Part shown: positions 23,464-34,925 of the stretch, in pieces | Position numbering within the stretch: position 1 is the stretch's first letter | Layout of the letters: each line of letters begins with the position of its first letter | Source: Magnolia sinica | Taxonomy: Eukaryota; Streptophyta; Magnoliopsida; Magnoliales; Magnoliaceae | Direction: 5' to 3' | DNA: 64,000 bases | Assembly: GCF_029962835.1 (NCBI RefSeq) | Contig: NC_080591.1 | Coordinates: 44,213,501 to 44,277,500 of the forward strand | Position numbers and translations under genes: made by a program | The notes under the pieces: generated by a model | The model's database searches: none | Seen by the model: only the letters and a program-made list of their open reading frames with translations | What the model was told of the DNA's origin: nothing

Positions 23464-23787
23464 TCATACCTTCATATAAGCCTCAAGGATCAGAGGGTAG
23501 GTCTTTCTGACCTCAGCTTCAGATTCCCAAGTAGCCTCTCCTACGCCATGATGCGACCATAACACCTTCACGAGAGGGATAACCTTGCTACGCAATACCT
23601 GCTCCTTTCTATCCAGAATACGTGTTGGTTGCAGTACATAAGTGGCATCCTCACTTAACTGCACTTGCTCCCAACTGATAATATGCGAAGGATCAGGAAC
23701 GTACTTCTTCAGAATAGAGATATGAAATACGTTATGCACGCCCGCAAGAGGTGTGGGCAAAGCAAGGCGGTAAGCTACCGCTCCCAC
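23464..23787 (-). pseudogene. pol: Integrase C-terminal region and chromodomain-like tail of element B
   Basis: The minus strand reads VFHISILKKYVPDPSHII, then TRILDRKEQVLRSKVIPLVK, VLWSHHGVGEATWESEAEVR and KTYPLIL, ending at a stop at 23464. The VFHVSxLKKY motif is the integrase GPY/F-type module, and the VLWxxHGVEEATWE stretch is the tail seen in Tekay/Del-type chromoviruses, where a chromodomain-like fold tethers integrase to heterochromatin. This block is open over 107 codons. Confidence 0.85.
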
Positions 23788-24760
23788 TCGATCCGAACTT
23801 GAAATGGACCAATAAATCTCGGCGTCGGCTTTCCCTTCCTACCGAACCGCAAAACTCCCTTCATAGGAGAGACCTTGAAAAACATGATCTCCCACTACGA
23901 ACTCAAGCGGTCGACGCCTCGTATCGGCATAACTCTTCGGCTCTGCGCTGCTAGAAGTCGACGTCGAATGATGTCAACCTTCTCTAAGTCACCTGCACCA
24001 ACTCGGGCCAAGCAAACTACGCTCACCAATTCGCCCAACAATGTGGTGCTCGCACGGCGACCATACAACGCCTCGAAGGGAGCCATACCGATACTCGCCG
24101 GAAACTATTATTATACGCGAACTCGGTGACTGAAGACAATCATCCCAACCGTCTTTGAAATCCAAAACACAAGCTCGCAACATATCTTCCAGGACTTGAT
24201 TCACGCGCTCCGTCGGCCCATCTGTTTGCGGATGAAACGCGGTGCTGAACTTTAGTTTCATTGCTTCCGGATACGAGTCCGGAAGATAGATGTAAAACGC
24301 GTGTCTCTATCGGACACAATCTCCAGGGGAACTCCATGCAGACGCACTATCTCCTTGATATACAACCTAGCCAACTCGTCTGCAGAGTAAGTGACTCGAT
24401 CGGTAAGAAATGCGCCGACTTCGTTAATCGATCGACGATCACCCAAATAGAGTCAAATCCCTTTCTCGTTCTCGGCAACCCAGAAATAAAATCCATAGAG
24501 ATGAAATCCCACTTCCATTCAGCTATGGGCATGGCTACACCCAGGAGGCCGGCGATGCTCTGCCTTGACCCGCTGGCACGTGAGACAACGAGAAACAAAT
24601 TCAGCAATCTGGACCTTCATATTGTCCCACCAATAAGACCTCTTCATATCCTGATACATCTTCGTGTTACCTGGATGCATCGCAAGCTTAGAACTATGGG
24701 CTAACTCGAGAACCTCACGTCTCAAGTCAGGGATGTCAGGAACACATAACCGGCCACGAA
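23788..24760 (-). pseudogene. pol: Integrase of element B, zinc-binding and catalytic core
   Basis: Minus-strand pieces in order: the H2C2-type module [20 protein letters not shown] with [11 protein letters not shown] (about 24660-24560), first catalytic Asp in [13 protein letters not shown] (about 24520), second Asp in [15 protein letters not shown] (about 24360), and the Glu region [20 protein letters not shown] (about 24235-24180). Integrase joins the cDNA copy to chromosomal DNA. The pieces lie in different frames, so several small indels disable it as read. Confidence 0.82.
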
Positions 24761-24774
24761 AACGTAGGCCCCCA

Positions 24775-25620
24775 TCAGAACTTAGGGTCATCTGTACCAA
24801 CCCGCTGCCTCATCTTCACCAAAAGCTCATCATCTGCCTGAGCTGCAACGATCCTCTCGTCGATAACGGGCTGTAAACGAATGTGTGCGATAACCTCATA
24901 CGGCTCAACCACCGTAAGCTTCTGCTCAAAATCGCGCACGAACTCCAACATCTCCCACTCTGCTATCATCAGCGGAGCCGCAAACTCCAAAGCCTTCTTG
25001 CGACTCAACGCATCCGCCACAAGGTTCGCCTTACCAGGATGGTAAGAAACATCGAACTTGAAGTCCTTCAATGTTTCCATCCATCTGCGCTTCCTCATAT
25101 TCAAATTACGCTGCGTGAAAATATACTTAAGGCTCTTGTGGTCGCACAAGAGCTCGAACTCCTCAACATAGAGGTAATGTCTCCAAAGCTTTAATGCGAG
25201 ATGACTCTAAATTCAGGTCGTGCGTAGGGTAATTCTCTTCGTGTTTCCTTAACGACGCGAAGCATAAGCAATCACCCCGTCCTTCTGCATAAGGACAACC
25301 AACGCGAGAGGCGTCAGGATATATAATATACTTAACCCCTTGCTCGCAATACTAGCACAGGGGCGGACGTCAACTTGTCCTTTCACTCCAGAAACTCCGC
25401 CCGCTCACTCCAAGCAAACTTCAAATCCTTCTGGCTGCGACAACGGTCCGGCAATCTTCGAGAAGTCCGAATAAAGCGTCGATAATACCTGCAAGGCCAA
25501 GAAAACTCCTCACCTCGAAAATCGAACCACCAGTCCTGCACCGCAGCTACCTTGGCAAGGTCGACGGCTATACCTTCCTTGGACACCACATGTCCCGGAA
25601 CTTGACTTCCTCTTTCCAAA
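24775..25620 (-). pseudogene. pol: RNase H region of element B
   Basis: The minus strand reads [20 protein letters not shown], then [20 protein letters not shown] and [11 protein letters not shown], the standard connection at the end of plant gypsy RNase H. Upstream, 25383-25619 keeps KVAAVQDW and YYRRFI, the RT-RNase H hinge. RNase H removes the RNA template during reverse transcription. Frames are interrupted between these pieces. Confidence 0.82.
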
Positions 25621-25623
25621 AAT

Positions 25624-26200
25624 CACATCTTGAAATGTGCGAAAAGCTGATGCTCCTAAGAGTACCCAAAACCGCTCTTAAGTGCTCCTCGTGCTCTGCC
25701 CGGCTCGCCGAATAAATCAAGATGTCATCAATAAATACAATGACGAATCGAAACAGAAACGGCCGAAACACCCTGTTCATCGATCCATGAACACGGCCGG
25801 TGCGTTCGTCAGGAACGAACGACATCACAAGGAACTCATAATGACCGGAGCTGGTCGCGGTCTTCTGCACATCCCCATCCTTGACGCGCATCTGATGATA
25901 CCCTGATGCAGATCAACCTTGAAAAGTACCGTGCCCCCTTCAACCGATCAAACAGATCATCAATCATAGGGAAAGGGGTACTTATTCTTCACGATTACCA
26001 GAAGTTCAACTGCGATAATCAATACACAATCGCAAGGAACCATCCTTCTTCTTCACAAACAAGCAGTGCTCCCCAAGGAGACACACTTGGGCGAATAAAA
26101 CCCAATTCCAGCAAACCATTTATCTGCTTCCTCAACTCCTCCATTTCACTCGGAGGCACCCGATAGGTGGGTAAAGAAATGGGCGCCGCACCAGGCATAA
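25624..26200 (-). pseudogene. pol: Reverse transcriptase of element B
   Basis: The RT start ELRKQINGLLELGFIRPSVS (from about 26170) is followed by a shifted KNKYPFP region, then KDGDVQKTA, GHYEFLVM and the catalytic FIDD at 25724-25735 within FVIVFIDDILIYS. The usual SGYHQIR and FGLTNAP motifs are damaged by indels. The enzyme copies element RNA into cDNA in the particle. Confidence 0.85.
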
Positions 26201-26389
26201 GATCGATAGCAAAATCAATCTCACGCCGAGGAGGTAATCTAGGAATCGACTCAAACACATCTTCAAACTCCTGAACTACCGGCGTACTAACCAACGCTGA
26301 CTCGGCCGCACTCTCCAACAGAGAAGAATAAAAATCAATACGAATAGGGTAACTGACCTGAACTGGGAAAGTAACAATCTCGCCCTCAG

Positions 26390-26700
26390 GTCCATGGATC
26401 GTCACTGATCTCGCTTCACAATCAATCTCAACTCGCATCCTCGTGAGCCAATCCATACCCATAATAACATCGTAGTGATAAAGCGGTGCGACTAGCAAAT
26501 CAACACGGATCGATCCACTTCCCAGATCGACCAAACAATCCATACAACGCTTGCCCAAGGCAGAGGACATCCCCGTAGCGGTAGTAAGCTTCACTACAGG
26601 TATAGAAACAGATCTCAAACCCAAACGCCTAACGCCGCATAAGAAATAAGAGAAGTAGTGGACCCTGTATCCACTAACACAGAAACGGGAATACCTTCCA
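26390..26700 (-). pseudogene. PR: Aspartic protease of element B
   Basis: VSVLVDTGSTTSLIS carries the retropepsin DTG (about 26661-26669), and DVIMGMDWLTRM (about 26470) is the conserved GMDWL that closes gypsy proteases. A stop near 26615 separates the two halves in the present reading. It follows the zinc knuckle and precedes RT, as expected. Confidence 0.82.
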
Positions 26701-28001
26701 TATGCGCTGTCACCTCAAAGGACCTCGGCACCAAGTCAGACATAGCGAGATCTGAAAGCGCATGAACACGAGCCTGCTGCGACGATTGGTGAGGAACCAT
26801 GGGCCGAGGTGGCACGAAGCCGGAACTGCAGTCGAAGGATGGATGAGCTGGCGCCGATCGAAGAGGAGGAGGAGAAATAACCTGAGGCATCGGACGGCTA
26901 ACCCTCTGCGGTGGAGTAAAACCACCTGCTCGCATACAGGAAAAGCAGAAACGGTCCAAGTGCCCAACCTTCCCACAATAAGAACATCTCAGATCAGCTC
27001 TCATCTGCCTGAGCGGGCGGCGCTGAACGCCCAGGAGGAGAATCAACACGCGGCCTCTTGCCAAGGAAAGGTGCACCAGGAAATCCGGTCTCGGCCTAGG
27101 AGGCATCGGTGCTCGCATGCGGGACGCTCTATCTCCGTCTTGCTCTACTCGAAGAGACATGCTCACTAGCTCCGCATATGAAGAAATGCTAGCACAGACT
27201 TCGATCGGATCTCAGGTCGCAGCCCCTCGGAAAAACGCCGCATCCTCATCGGTTGATCGCCCAGATCAAAGGAACATACCGCCCCAACTCAGAAACCGGT
27301 TCTCATACTCCGTAACCGACAACCCTCCTCAGGCGGAGGCGAAGGAACTCACTCTCCTTCTCATGTCGTTAACCGGAAATACTTCTCGTGGAAGCGCGCC
27401 TCAAACGCCGGCCACGACCACACGAAGTCCTCCTCGACAGTGCGAAGCACACTGTCCCACCACAAACCGGCCTCCTTCTCAAACATGAAGGTGGCAAGCT
27501 CAACCTGCTCGACCTCAGAGCAGTGCAACGGCCTCGGCATCTTAGAGATGCGGTCAATCCAATACTCGGCCTCCTCGGGTCCATGAGAACCCGCAAAGTA
27601 GGAGGTCTCAAGCGCTGGAATCGCTCGAATGTGCCGGCACTAACACGCACGGCACTCCCGCATGGAGGCATAGGTGAAACAGTTGGAGTCGCCCCTCGAC
27701 TGAGCAAAGATGCCACCATGGAGGAGAGGAACTCCTGCTGCTGCTGCTGCGTTAGAGGTTGTTGCTGGATCTGCTGCTCTGCATCAACAACATCATCTCG
27801 CTCAAACCTATCAACAGGTGAAGCGAAGAAGGTGCATGGCTCGGCTCAGAACCGAGGGTGTGATGGAGGAGCCATAGGTGTCGACCCAACACCAGACTTC
27901 AGAGTCCGCTGTGGATCTGACTCGCTATCGCTCAAGGGAGGAACCCCGAAGCGACTCAATCAGAGAAAGACGGGCCAAGCCTTCGAACCCTTAGGAGGCA
28001 T
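26700..28001 (-). pseudogene. gag: gag of element B with CCHC zinc knuckle
   Basis: The likely start is ATG at 28001 (MPPKGSKA), typical of plant chromovirus Gag. A Gln-rich stretch lies near 27720-27770, then the retrotransposon gag core in WPAFEARFHEKYF (about 27400), then the zinc knuckle CSYCGKVGHLDRFC (about 26955), which binds element RNA. Several frameshifts occur and the frame is not continuous. The long open frame on the opposite strand (27388-28110) is a shadow of gag. Confidence 0.8.
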
Positions 28002-28003
28002 CC

Positions 28004-28312
28004 CTACATTAAATCAAAGGATGCAACCTCCGATTCTAAGTCACATAATCCATCCACACAACAACAACACAACAGCACAACACCAAAACAAACCACATGC
28101 ATTCCATTAATCAAAATCGTCGCAATACAAGTAGTGCAAGCAATACATGAATCACGACTAGGAAAGCATGAAAACAACAACATCTAACACTACAAACAAC
28201 CACAACTACTACAACCACTAACCGCTACCACACTACAACAACTCCAACTACAAGCCAACAACGGCTACACACGAAAGAAACACCAAACAAAGCAAAGACG
28301 GCCACGACGATG
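28004..28312 (-). other. Spacer between extra ORF and gag in element B
   Basis: A 309-bp low-complexity, GT/AC-rich stretch (TTGTTGTAGT-type on the minus strand) with no conserved frame. It separates two coding units, so Gag would need its own initiation, internal initiation or splicing. Confidence 0.5.
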
Positions 28313-29507
28313 CTACTCGTCGGAGTCAGGAGACGGAGGCGGAGCACCCTTATCCTGCAAGCAACACAGGATAGACTTCAAAGTCCGGGACATCTTCTTG
28401 AACTTGTGCTTAACCAAGCCTCGAAGATCCACCATCTCTTGGTGTAAAGCAGCTTGCCCTTCTTCAAGCCGTGTAAGACGGGCATCTCTGGCAACTTGCT
28501 CTGCGCCCTGCTCTGGCACCACAGGAGGAGAGCGATCACTCGAATCCTGTGCCCCACTCTCTTCCTCGTCTTGCTCTGCTTCTTCCTCGGACTCCGCACC
28601 ACCTTCATAACTCTCATCATCACTCTCCAGACCCGGCCTCACCCTCGGAGGCAAGCCGACAGAACCAACCTCCATCGGCTTAAGGGTCCTCAAGTTGAGA
28701 TGACGAACAAGGACCGGCTTCTCGGCTCCAAGCCTATAGCCAAACTCATGTGCAATCTTGCAAATGAGGCGGCCAAAGGAAGAGACTCGGTCCGTCTACT
28801 CGAACGAGCGATGAGAATAATCGGGCAGGACGTACGTCGGCACACACAACTTCGCATCCTGCCCCACGTGATATAGAAAATCTACCATCGGGCGTACACT
28901 CGCTGCGGTTGCTCCACCCGGGATACACATTGAACGTAAAGATGTGGTGAAGCAAACGGAAGTCGTCCGTCATGTGAGAAGCCAAAGACTCCTATTCGGC
29001 TGCCATTCGACCAGACGACCACACAAGGATCGGGTGCGACGATCCCTCTCGCGCACACTTTCCACATTCTCGCGGGCATGCACTTCCCCAAGTGGCACCT
29101 TCAAGAGTCGGGATATCAAAGCAACATTGACAATTCCAACTCGACCGCTACCACAGGAAATCTTGAACTGCAGGATCCAGCGAAGGCTTCAGAATGTTGG
29201 CATAGAAGGCCCGAACAGTGCTAGCATTCGCGCGATACTCACCTTCGAACAAGGGACCCCAACCAGCCCCTTCTAGGCGCTCCAACAAAAAGAACTCACC
29301 AAAGAGCCGCGGATCAACATGAGCCTCAAAAAGGACTCTACGCCCCTCATAGACTCCATGCGACAATTCCGCCAACAAGGTCCTACTGACAGGAGCTCGA
29401 GGATCGAGGTCCCGCTTCGTCTGGAACTCGCGCGTGGCGGACGTGCTAGCGGCGGCACCTCTCGGCCTCCGTGCACGGGTTGGGCGGCTCGGCCCGGCTT
29501 CATCCAT
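28313..29507 (-). pseudogene. Extra ORF upstream of gag in element B
   Basis: About 400 codons on the minus strand, between primer site and gag, broken by a few frameshifts. The N-terminal part (29507-29148) is open: a basic start MDEAGPSRPTRARRPRG, then GEFFLLERLEGAGWGPLF and STVRAFYANIL. A middle part keeps SHMTDDFRLLHHIFTFNVYP. The C-terminal part keeps LICKIAHEFGYRLG, an acidic run (ESEEEAEQDEEESG) and a predicted coiled coil (LTRLEEGQAALHQEMVDLRG), ending DSDE. The architecture resembles the 'putative plant transposon protein' domain that often accompanies plant gypsy elements; this is from memory. It is not Gag or Pol, and its function is unknown. Confidence 0.6.
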
Positions 29508-29519
29508 GGCGCTATCTTC

Positions 29520-30390
29520 TTCCCAATCAATGAAAGAATTTAAGAAATGGAAAAGATTTCCGTCACAATCTCACAGAGGGACATTAGAAATGTGAGAAAG
29601 AGAGAAATAGGAAGATGGTGAAGCTTCCACACAACTATGAGCCAAAAGGGAATGAAAGGGCTCAAATGAGAGGAAAGATGGAGAACTCAGCAATGGAATG
29701 GAAGATTTGAGAATGGAGTGATGGGTTTGCACGAAAATGGGAGGAAGATGAAGATTTGGGAGAGATTTGAGAGAGTTTGGAGAGGTTGTTGAAGAAAAGG
29801 AGAGCTTGGAAGAGGGTTTTGTGAAGGAAATAGATGAAAGGACGGGTTTTAAAATGAAAACCGTGGAGGGGTGGGCCACACAAGCCTCATGGACGATCGG
29901 CCCGCGTCGGCCCGGCCCGGCGACCGGCGATCCCTCGCCCAACCGGCGATGGCATCGCCGGTCTCTGGACATATCGGCGATGCCTCGCCGATTTGGCGAG
30001 GTCCTCCTGGTCCTCCTTGGTCCAAATGATGTGGTTCCCCCCTGGGTCCCACAGAAAATGCCCCGATTGGCCCTTGTGTAATTTGAAGCCTATCGGGTCA
30101 TTCTGACAGAAATCTGATGCAAACAGCGATTTCTGGAAGGTTTAAAACTGAATAATGGGAGGTTAGACCATCTACACTCATTAAAAGAGGGTCTAGAACA
30201 GGTTTCGGTTCTCTGTGTGTGATCAGTTAAGTGTACAGACTAGATCTCTGTAAAGGTTTTCAGGAAACTTTAGACGATAGAAACTACGGAGAACAAACAC
30301 TAATCGATGATAGACCCGCACCCAATTACACTATAGTGGTGACAACGTGCTGTGTGTGACCATAACCCAGGTCCGGTTTAATCCAGATCA
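29520..30390 (-). other. Leader of element B, with promoter-like GC-rich segment
   Basis: Non-coding between primer site and the extra ORF. 29880-30000 is GC-rich with a repeated CGGCGAT/ATCGCCG word; 29850 has a TTTTAAAA run on the minus strand; 29572-29850 then reads as a C/T-rich leader leading into the ATG at 29507. Together this resembles a plant promoter plus 5' UTR, perhaps brought in with the extra ORF. No protein is supported here despite open frames. Confidence 0.4.
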
Positions 30391-30405
30391 TGCTCGATAC
30401 CAACT
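30391..30405 (-). promoter_or_regulatory. Primer binding site of element B, tRNA-Met-like
   Basis: The minus strand reads TTGGTATCGAGCA directly after the LTR, a close variant of TTGGTATCAGAGC, the initiator tRNA-Met primer site of plant gypsy elements. Confidence 0.8.
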
Positions 30406-33400
30406 TGTAACGCCCTGAAATTCGGGGGTCGAGCATAACTCGGCTCCCGAGTTCCAAAACATCACTTATGCAACATAATTAATGAGAGATGTATGTTGAC
30501 TGTATTAGTGCATAAACATGGGATAGATTAAGCCAAAACGCAGATATGATTCAAGGGTAAGTGAATAAAGCAAGCGGAAGACTTATAGTAAAATATGTGT
30601 ACAAGTGTAAGTCCTGAATTACATATACAACCAGATCGTGTAAAAGTGTTATTTATCAAAATTTATAAGTACAAGTTACATCATTTCGAGTTCCCAAAAA
30701 TAGTAATCCCATAGATCCGCGCAGGACCGAGGCTCGCTAGAACCCGTCAGAACTGCATATAGGAGAAGGCGGCCTCGTCGTCATCCAGCCCGCTCTGCCT
30801 CGGACGTCGCATCCACATCTGCAACATCGGGGCCTAAGACAGAGTCTGGGGTTAAAACACCGTCCCGAAACGTGGGAGTGAGTGATCAACTCGGTGGAAC
30901 AATAAGGCCTTTGGTTAACATGCTATCGAGTTCAATCAAACAAGAATGATAAAGCGGGACAATTAAATAAATCCTAAGTACTCTTGTTAATGCAAGTATG
31001 AATGCAATATGATGCGTGCCCTCACGCGTACACCCTCGCGTCTTCATCTTACGTTACGCATGACATCGCCTCAAAGTGCGCCACATCTACAAAGCACATG
31101 CAAATGCGGTGCATGGATATGATTACCAAGTTGTTATTAGTCCAATTCATACAGGAAAGATTGGGAAGCTAAGATACCTTCCTCATATCACCATCCAAAC
31201 AGTGATCCATACTAGGGTCGTCAATCCTAGACATCTCATACGATCATATAGTTGAGGTCGTAGCAAAGGGCTCGTCACCAATCAATGCACGCCTTTCATG
31301 CCCTTACTACCACGATCGGCTCGTCACCTCCTTGCGGTATCCGGTATGCTCGAGGTCACTACAAAGGGCTCGTCACCAATCAATGTAGGCCGACAACACG
31401 AATATAGTGTCCCATACCACCATAATCGGCTCACGAGTTAAGTTGCTCACTGGTCACTACGGGGAGGCTCGTCACCCCAGCGTAGGCCGACGGCTCGACC
31501 ACGGTGTCCCATACCACCATGTCCGGCTCATGAGTCTTAGCGGATCGGTACCATGGTTATTAGGATTTCACTGGTAAGTTCGGTACCCTAGATTCAAGCA
31601 GTAGCGTCCATACATGGTTAACATACATCGGACAATCGGGTTAGTTGACGAACTCGACTAGCACGAGCGCACGTTGAATTGAGCGACATAGAGTGCGCAA
31701 ACACTCCGCGTGGCCAAACCACTGCCGCCAACTCTAATACGGACTCGGGTTCGTCTAATGCGTCTCACGTGGCGAAAGCAATCTCAACCACGACCAAAGG
31801 GTCAATTACCGATTTCTTGGACTAAGGCATAGTCCCAAACATCCTACACTACGACAGATATTCATATGGAATGTAAAACAGAAATGGAACAACCACTCAA
31901 ATCATGGTGCATACACATCTGAAGAATATCAACTTAACATAAATGTAAGCATAGGAATGCTTGAATTTAAATAACTTGGAATGTAATTGCAGAAAGAAAT
32001 CATGCGCATCCATAGGAGTATTGAGAATCACTTCTCAACGCCCACATTTAGTGTAATCGAAGTTACACTTAGATCATTCATGCATTTCTACAAACACTTA
32101 GCATACATGGAACAACATACATGACGCATGTTGAAATACATGCACTTAGACAATTCCTTTTATCAAGGAGTTGTCATACATGCATCTAGCATACATACAT
32201 GACCAACTAATCATGGCAAGCACAAGTGCGTATTTTATACGTATACGGTACTTTATAAATACACTTAGAATACACAAATCTCAATATAGCACATGCATAT
32301 CGGAAAGCAATGCAAACATAACATTTGACATGTGAAATCTCATCCATAACAAGAATAAATCACTAACGGGATTGAAAGCCTTGAAAACCATAACCTATAC
32401 ACTTAAAGTCCGCACCTTAAGCAAAGAAAGAACCGCAAGAATACCCTAGTTGTCTTCGTCCACGGCGCAAGAATACCCTAAAATAAGGATAGAAATGAGA
32501 TACAACAACACCAAGTCTAATCTAAGCTCTAACACAGGTTAGGGTTAGGTTAACTTACCCCAAAAGAACTCAGAATCGTCAGAGGAACGATTCAAAGTGA
32601 AGATTCAAAGGTGAAGAAGAACAAGGAAGAATCAAGATGATTCACCAACCAATCTCTCTCACTAACTCTCTCTTTTCCACTCTCTTTCCAAGCTAGGGTT
32701 AGAGAAAATTCGTATGGAAATGAGAGCTAGGGTTTAAGGACTATATATAGGCCTTAAAATGATGGAAATAACCCCAGGGTCAAGGTATACTTAGGTAATA
32801 ACCAAAGTACGCCTTTCTCGATCCAACGAAGCACTTCGGTGGGCCTATAACCACGAAAGGTCGGACTTAAGCTCACGACCATGGATCTAGGTCGCTGAGT
32901 TTTCGCTCCAGATCAGTGGATCGGCCGTGGCGGACCACACTCAATTCAACGGTCACGAAACTCGATCAGTCCACAAGCACTAGGATATGCCTAGGCCAAC
33001 ATCCTGATCGGAGGGTGAAATTGGGTCAGAATCCAACGGTGAGATAGCTTAAAATCGTCGCGCAAGCGTACACGACTCAATTTCATAAAAAGCTTATTAA
33101 ATTCCAACCGTACTCACACTCTTCACTCAGAACTCAATCAAATCGACCCATAACATCAGATCGACTTTATTTTTTAGGTTAATAAAAAGACCAACTCAGT
33201 GACCACAACAGCATAATATCATCGCCATCTTACTTTCGATGCGCGATCTAGGTCCGATCCAGATCTTCTAAAAATTCCCCAGAACGGATTTAGCGATGGA
33301 TCCCAGATTTCAGAGTAACGTAGCGCTCACTAATCTACACGTTTAGAGCCATGCGGATACAATTTAAAGTGATTGATGCGAATTTCACAAGCAATCAAGT

Positions 33401-33465
33401 AGAGCGCTAATTACCCCAAAAACAACTACTTAAGGAAAGATTAGCACAAAAATTCCAAGGTCGTT

Positions 33466-33468
<3 letters not shown>
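30406..33468 (-). repeat. 5' LTR of element B, with TATA box
   Basis: The promoter-bearing LTR in element orientation. A TATATATAG box sits at 32741-32750 (minus strand), followed downstream by a CCTTAAACCCTAGC and TCTCTCTAACCC-type leader. The LTR contains no gene. The same TATA neighbourhood is recognisable in the LTR at 62961-64000. Confidence 0.88.

Positions 33469-33526
<58 letters not shown>
33469..33526. repeat. AT dinucleotide microsatellite
   Basis: About 28 AT units, the insertion target of element B; a short run of the same repeat remains at 20384-20394. Confidence 0.95.
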
Positions 33527-33530
<4 letters not shown>

Positions 33531-34500
33531 CACACACACATCAAGGTAGGTCTATGTGGGGCCAACCAGCTTAGCATTCAAGCTGATATTTGCTTTCCCA
33601 CCATCCTGGCTGGTCCAAAAATGGGTAGCAAGGCGGGCCCCATTTGCTGGACGTCTAGAAACTCTGGACGGTCCAATTTGTTGATCATATCAGGTGGGCC
33701 ACACACACATATCATCACATCATGAAAAAAAGAAAAAGAGAGAGTGAAAGAGAGAATGGTGAGGCGGGGGAGCTCCGCCACCATGAGCTCCCCTAGGTGG
33801 GCCATATATGACACATACAACATGTGGGTCCCATATCAGGTGGGCCTAAATCAAAATCATAATCTAGTGCTATGAACACCCACCAATTGCTAATCTTCTT
33901 GGCTCCTTGGACTCCTAAACTCCTTGACTTTCCCTTTGATGGAAGTTGAAGAAGGTTGGATGGCTACGATGGGAGATCTTGGGGTAGGAAGCGGGCCACA
34001 CTTGGCTCTTCTCTCCTTAGTCTTTTTCTCTCTTAGTTGCTAGGAAAAATGGTAGAGAATGAGTGAAAGATGGGAGATGTAAGAAGAGAGGGATGGGTGT
34101 GTAAGAGGGATGGGATGAGAGGTATGGTAGTGTAAGGAGAGATGACATGAGGGTTGACTTTTCGGTAAGGCTTTTGTAAGAGAGGGATGTGTTATGCACT
34201 TGACTTGTGATTGATTGATTGATGTGAAAGGTGGCAGAGATTCTCTTAGGATTCGCAACATGTGGCATTTCCTCGAGATATACGCGGGCCCAAAACTCCT
34301 GGCCTGGGTATCACATCGGCGTGAGACGCGGTGACGACGTGGTCGCTAGGGTACAAGTCTCGGGTCGAGCCGACTCAGATCTACGAAATACAATTTAGGA
34401 TTGCACGCAAACACTGATTACAGGTCGCGAGTTGCCGAAATTCGACGGGGAGGATTGCGAAAGCTTACGGAATGGTACGGACTAGGATACGGGCATGACA
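33469..34500 (-). repeat. Left LTR of element A, second part
   Basis: Resumes after element B with about 58 bp of AT microsatellite, then matches 38300-39306 closely and ends GGGCATGACA at 34500. Open frames at 33578-34268 have counterparts at 38799-39121 and are LTR sequence, not genes. Confidence 0.85.
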
Positions 34501-34925
34501 ACTCTCCCCTCCCACTAAATTTTTTTTCTCGAAATTTAAACTACAACACAACCAATATAGAGCTCACAAGGGAGGAAAATCCTATCACCATAGATATAAT
34601 CAGAACACTACATGCTAACATAATCAAACACTTAAGAGATGTGGGTAACGCCAACGAATCTCAGCCTCTTGCTCCCAAGATGCCTCATCCGTACTATGAT
34701 AACCCTAGTGATCCTTAGATCCCAGTCAGAAACGATCGAGACTGGAATACTATACAGTGTTACAATCTCAATGGTAGGGAGCTATATCAGAAAGTTTCTA
34801 AGTTATTCGACACTCATGGAACTAATCATTCTAAGTTCTTAACAATCATAGAGTGTAGGGTAGCTATCAACAGATATGTGATGTTATCCTCAGGTATTCC
34901 CAAATTATGCTCTAATACTAACTTC
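34501..34925 (-). pseudogene. pol: Entire remaining interior of element A, with pol C-terminal scrap
   Basis: On the minus strand a primer-site variant TTAGTATTAGAGCATA (34906-34921) follows the right LTR and a purine tract AGTGGGAGGGGAGAGT closes the interior beside the left LTR. Between them, 34633-34686 reads EASWEQEAEIRWRYPHLL, the end of a chromovirus-type integrase tail (compare EATWE...R..YP in element B). Upstream sequence fits the same region in shifted frames. Everything from gag to most of integrase is gone, so the element codes for nothing usable. Confidence 0.7.

Larger units (their letters stand above)
20395..33468 (-). mobile_element. Element B: chromovirus-like Ty3/gypsy element with extra ORF
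   Basis: A complete 13.1-kb element inserted in an AT microsatellite of the left LTR of A, with a duplication ATATA at both sides (20390-20394, 33469-33473). LTRs are 20395-23428 and 30406-33468, both TGTAACGCCC...GGTCGTTACA in plus-strand reading. On the minus strand the order is: primer site, leader, extra ORF (29507-28313), gag (28001), zinc knuckle, protease, RT, RNase H, integrase, chromodomain-like tail (23464), purine tract. That gene order is Ty3/gypsy; the C-terminal wording suggests the Tekay/Del chromovirus branch. Many frameshifts make it defective as read. Confidence 0.88.

Noticed and set aside
27388-28110. A 240-codon open frame on the plus strand, the second longest in the window
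   Set aside because: It is antisense to gag of element B; the minus strand has the gag core, zinc knuckle and start codon.
29570-30081. Open frames of 67-133 codons on both strands
   Set aside because: They lie in the C/T-rich leader and GC-rich segment of element B, with no domain and composition typical of untranslated sequence.
33578-34268. Open frames on the minus strand with Ser/Leu/His-rich products
   Set aside because: They are duplicated at 38799-39121 in the other LTR of A and lie in its C/T-rich leader-like region.
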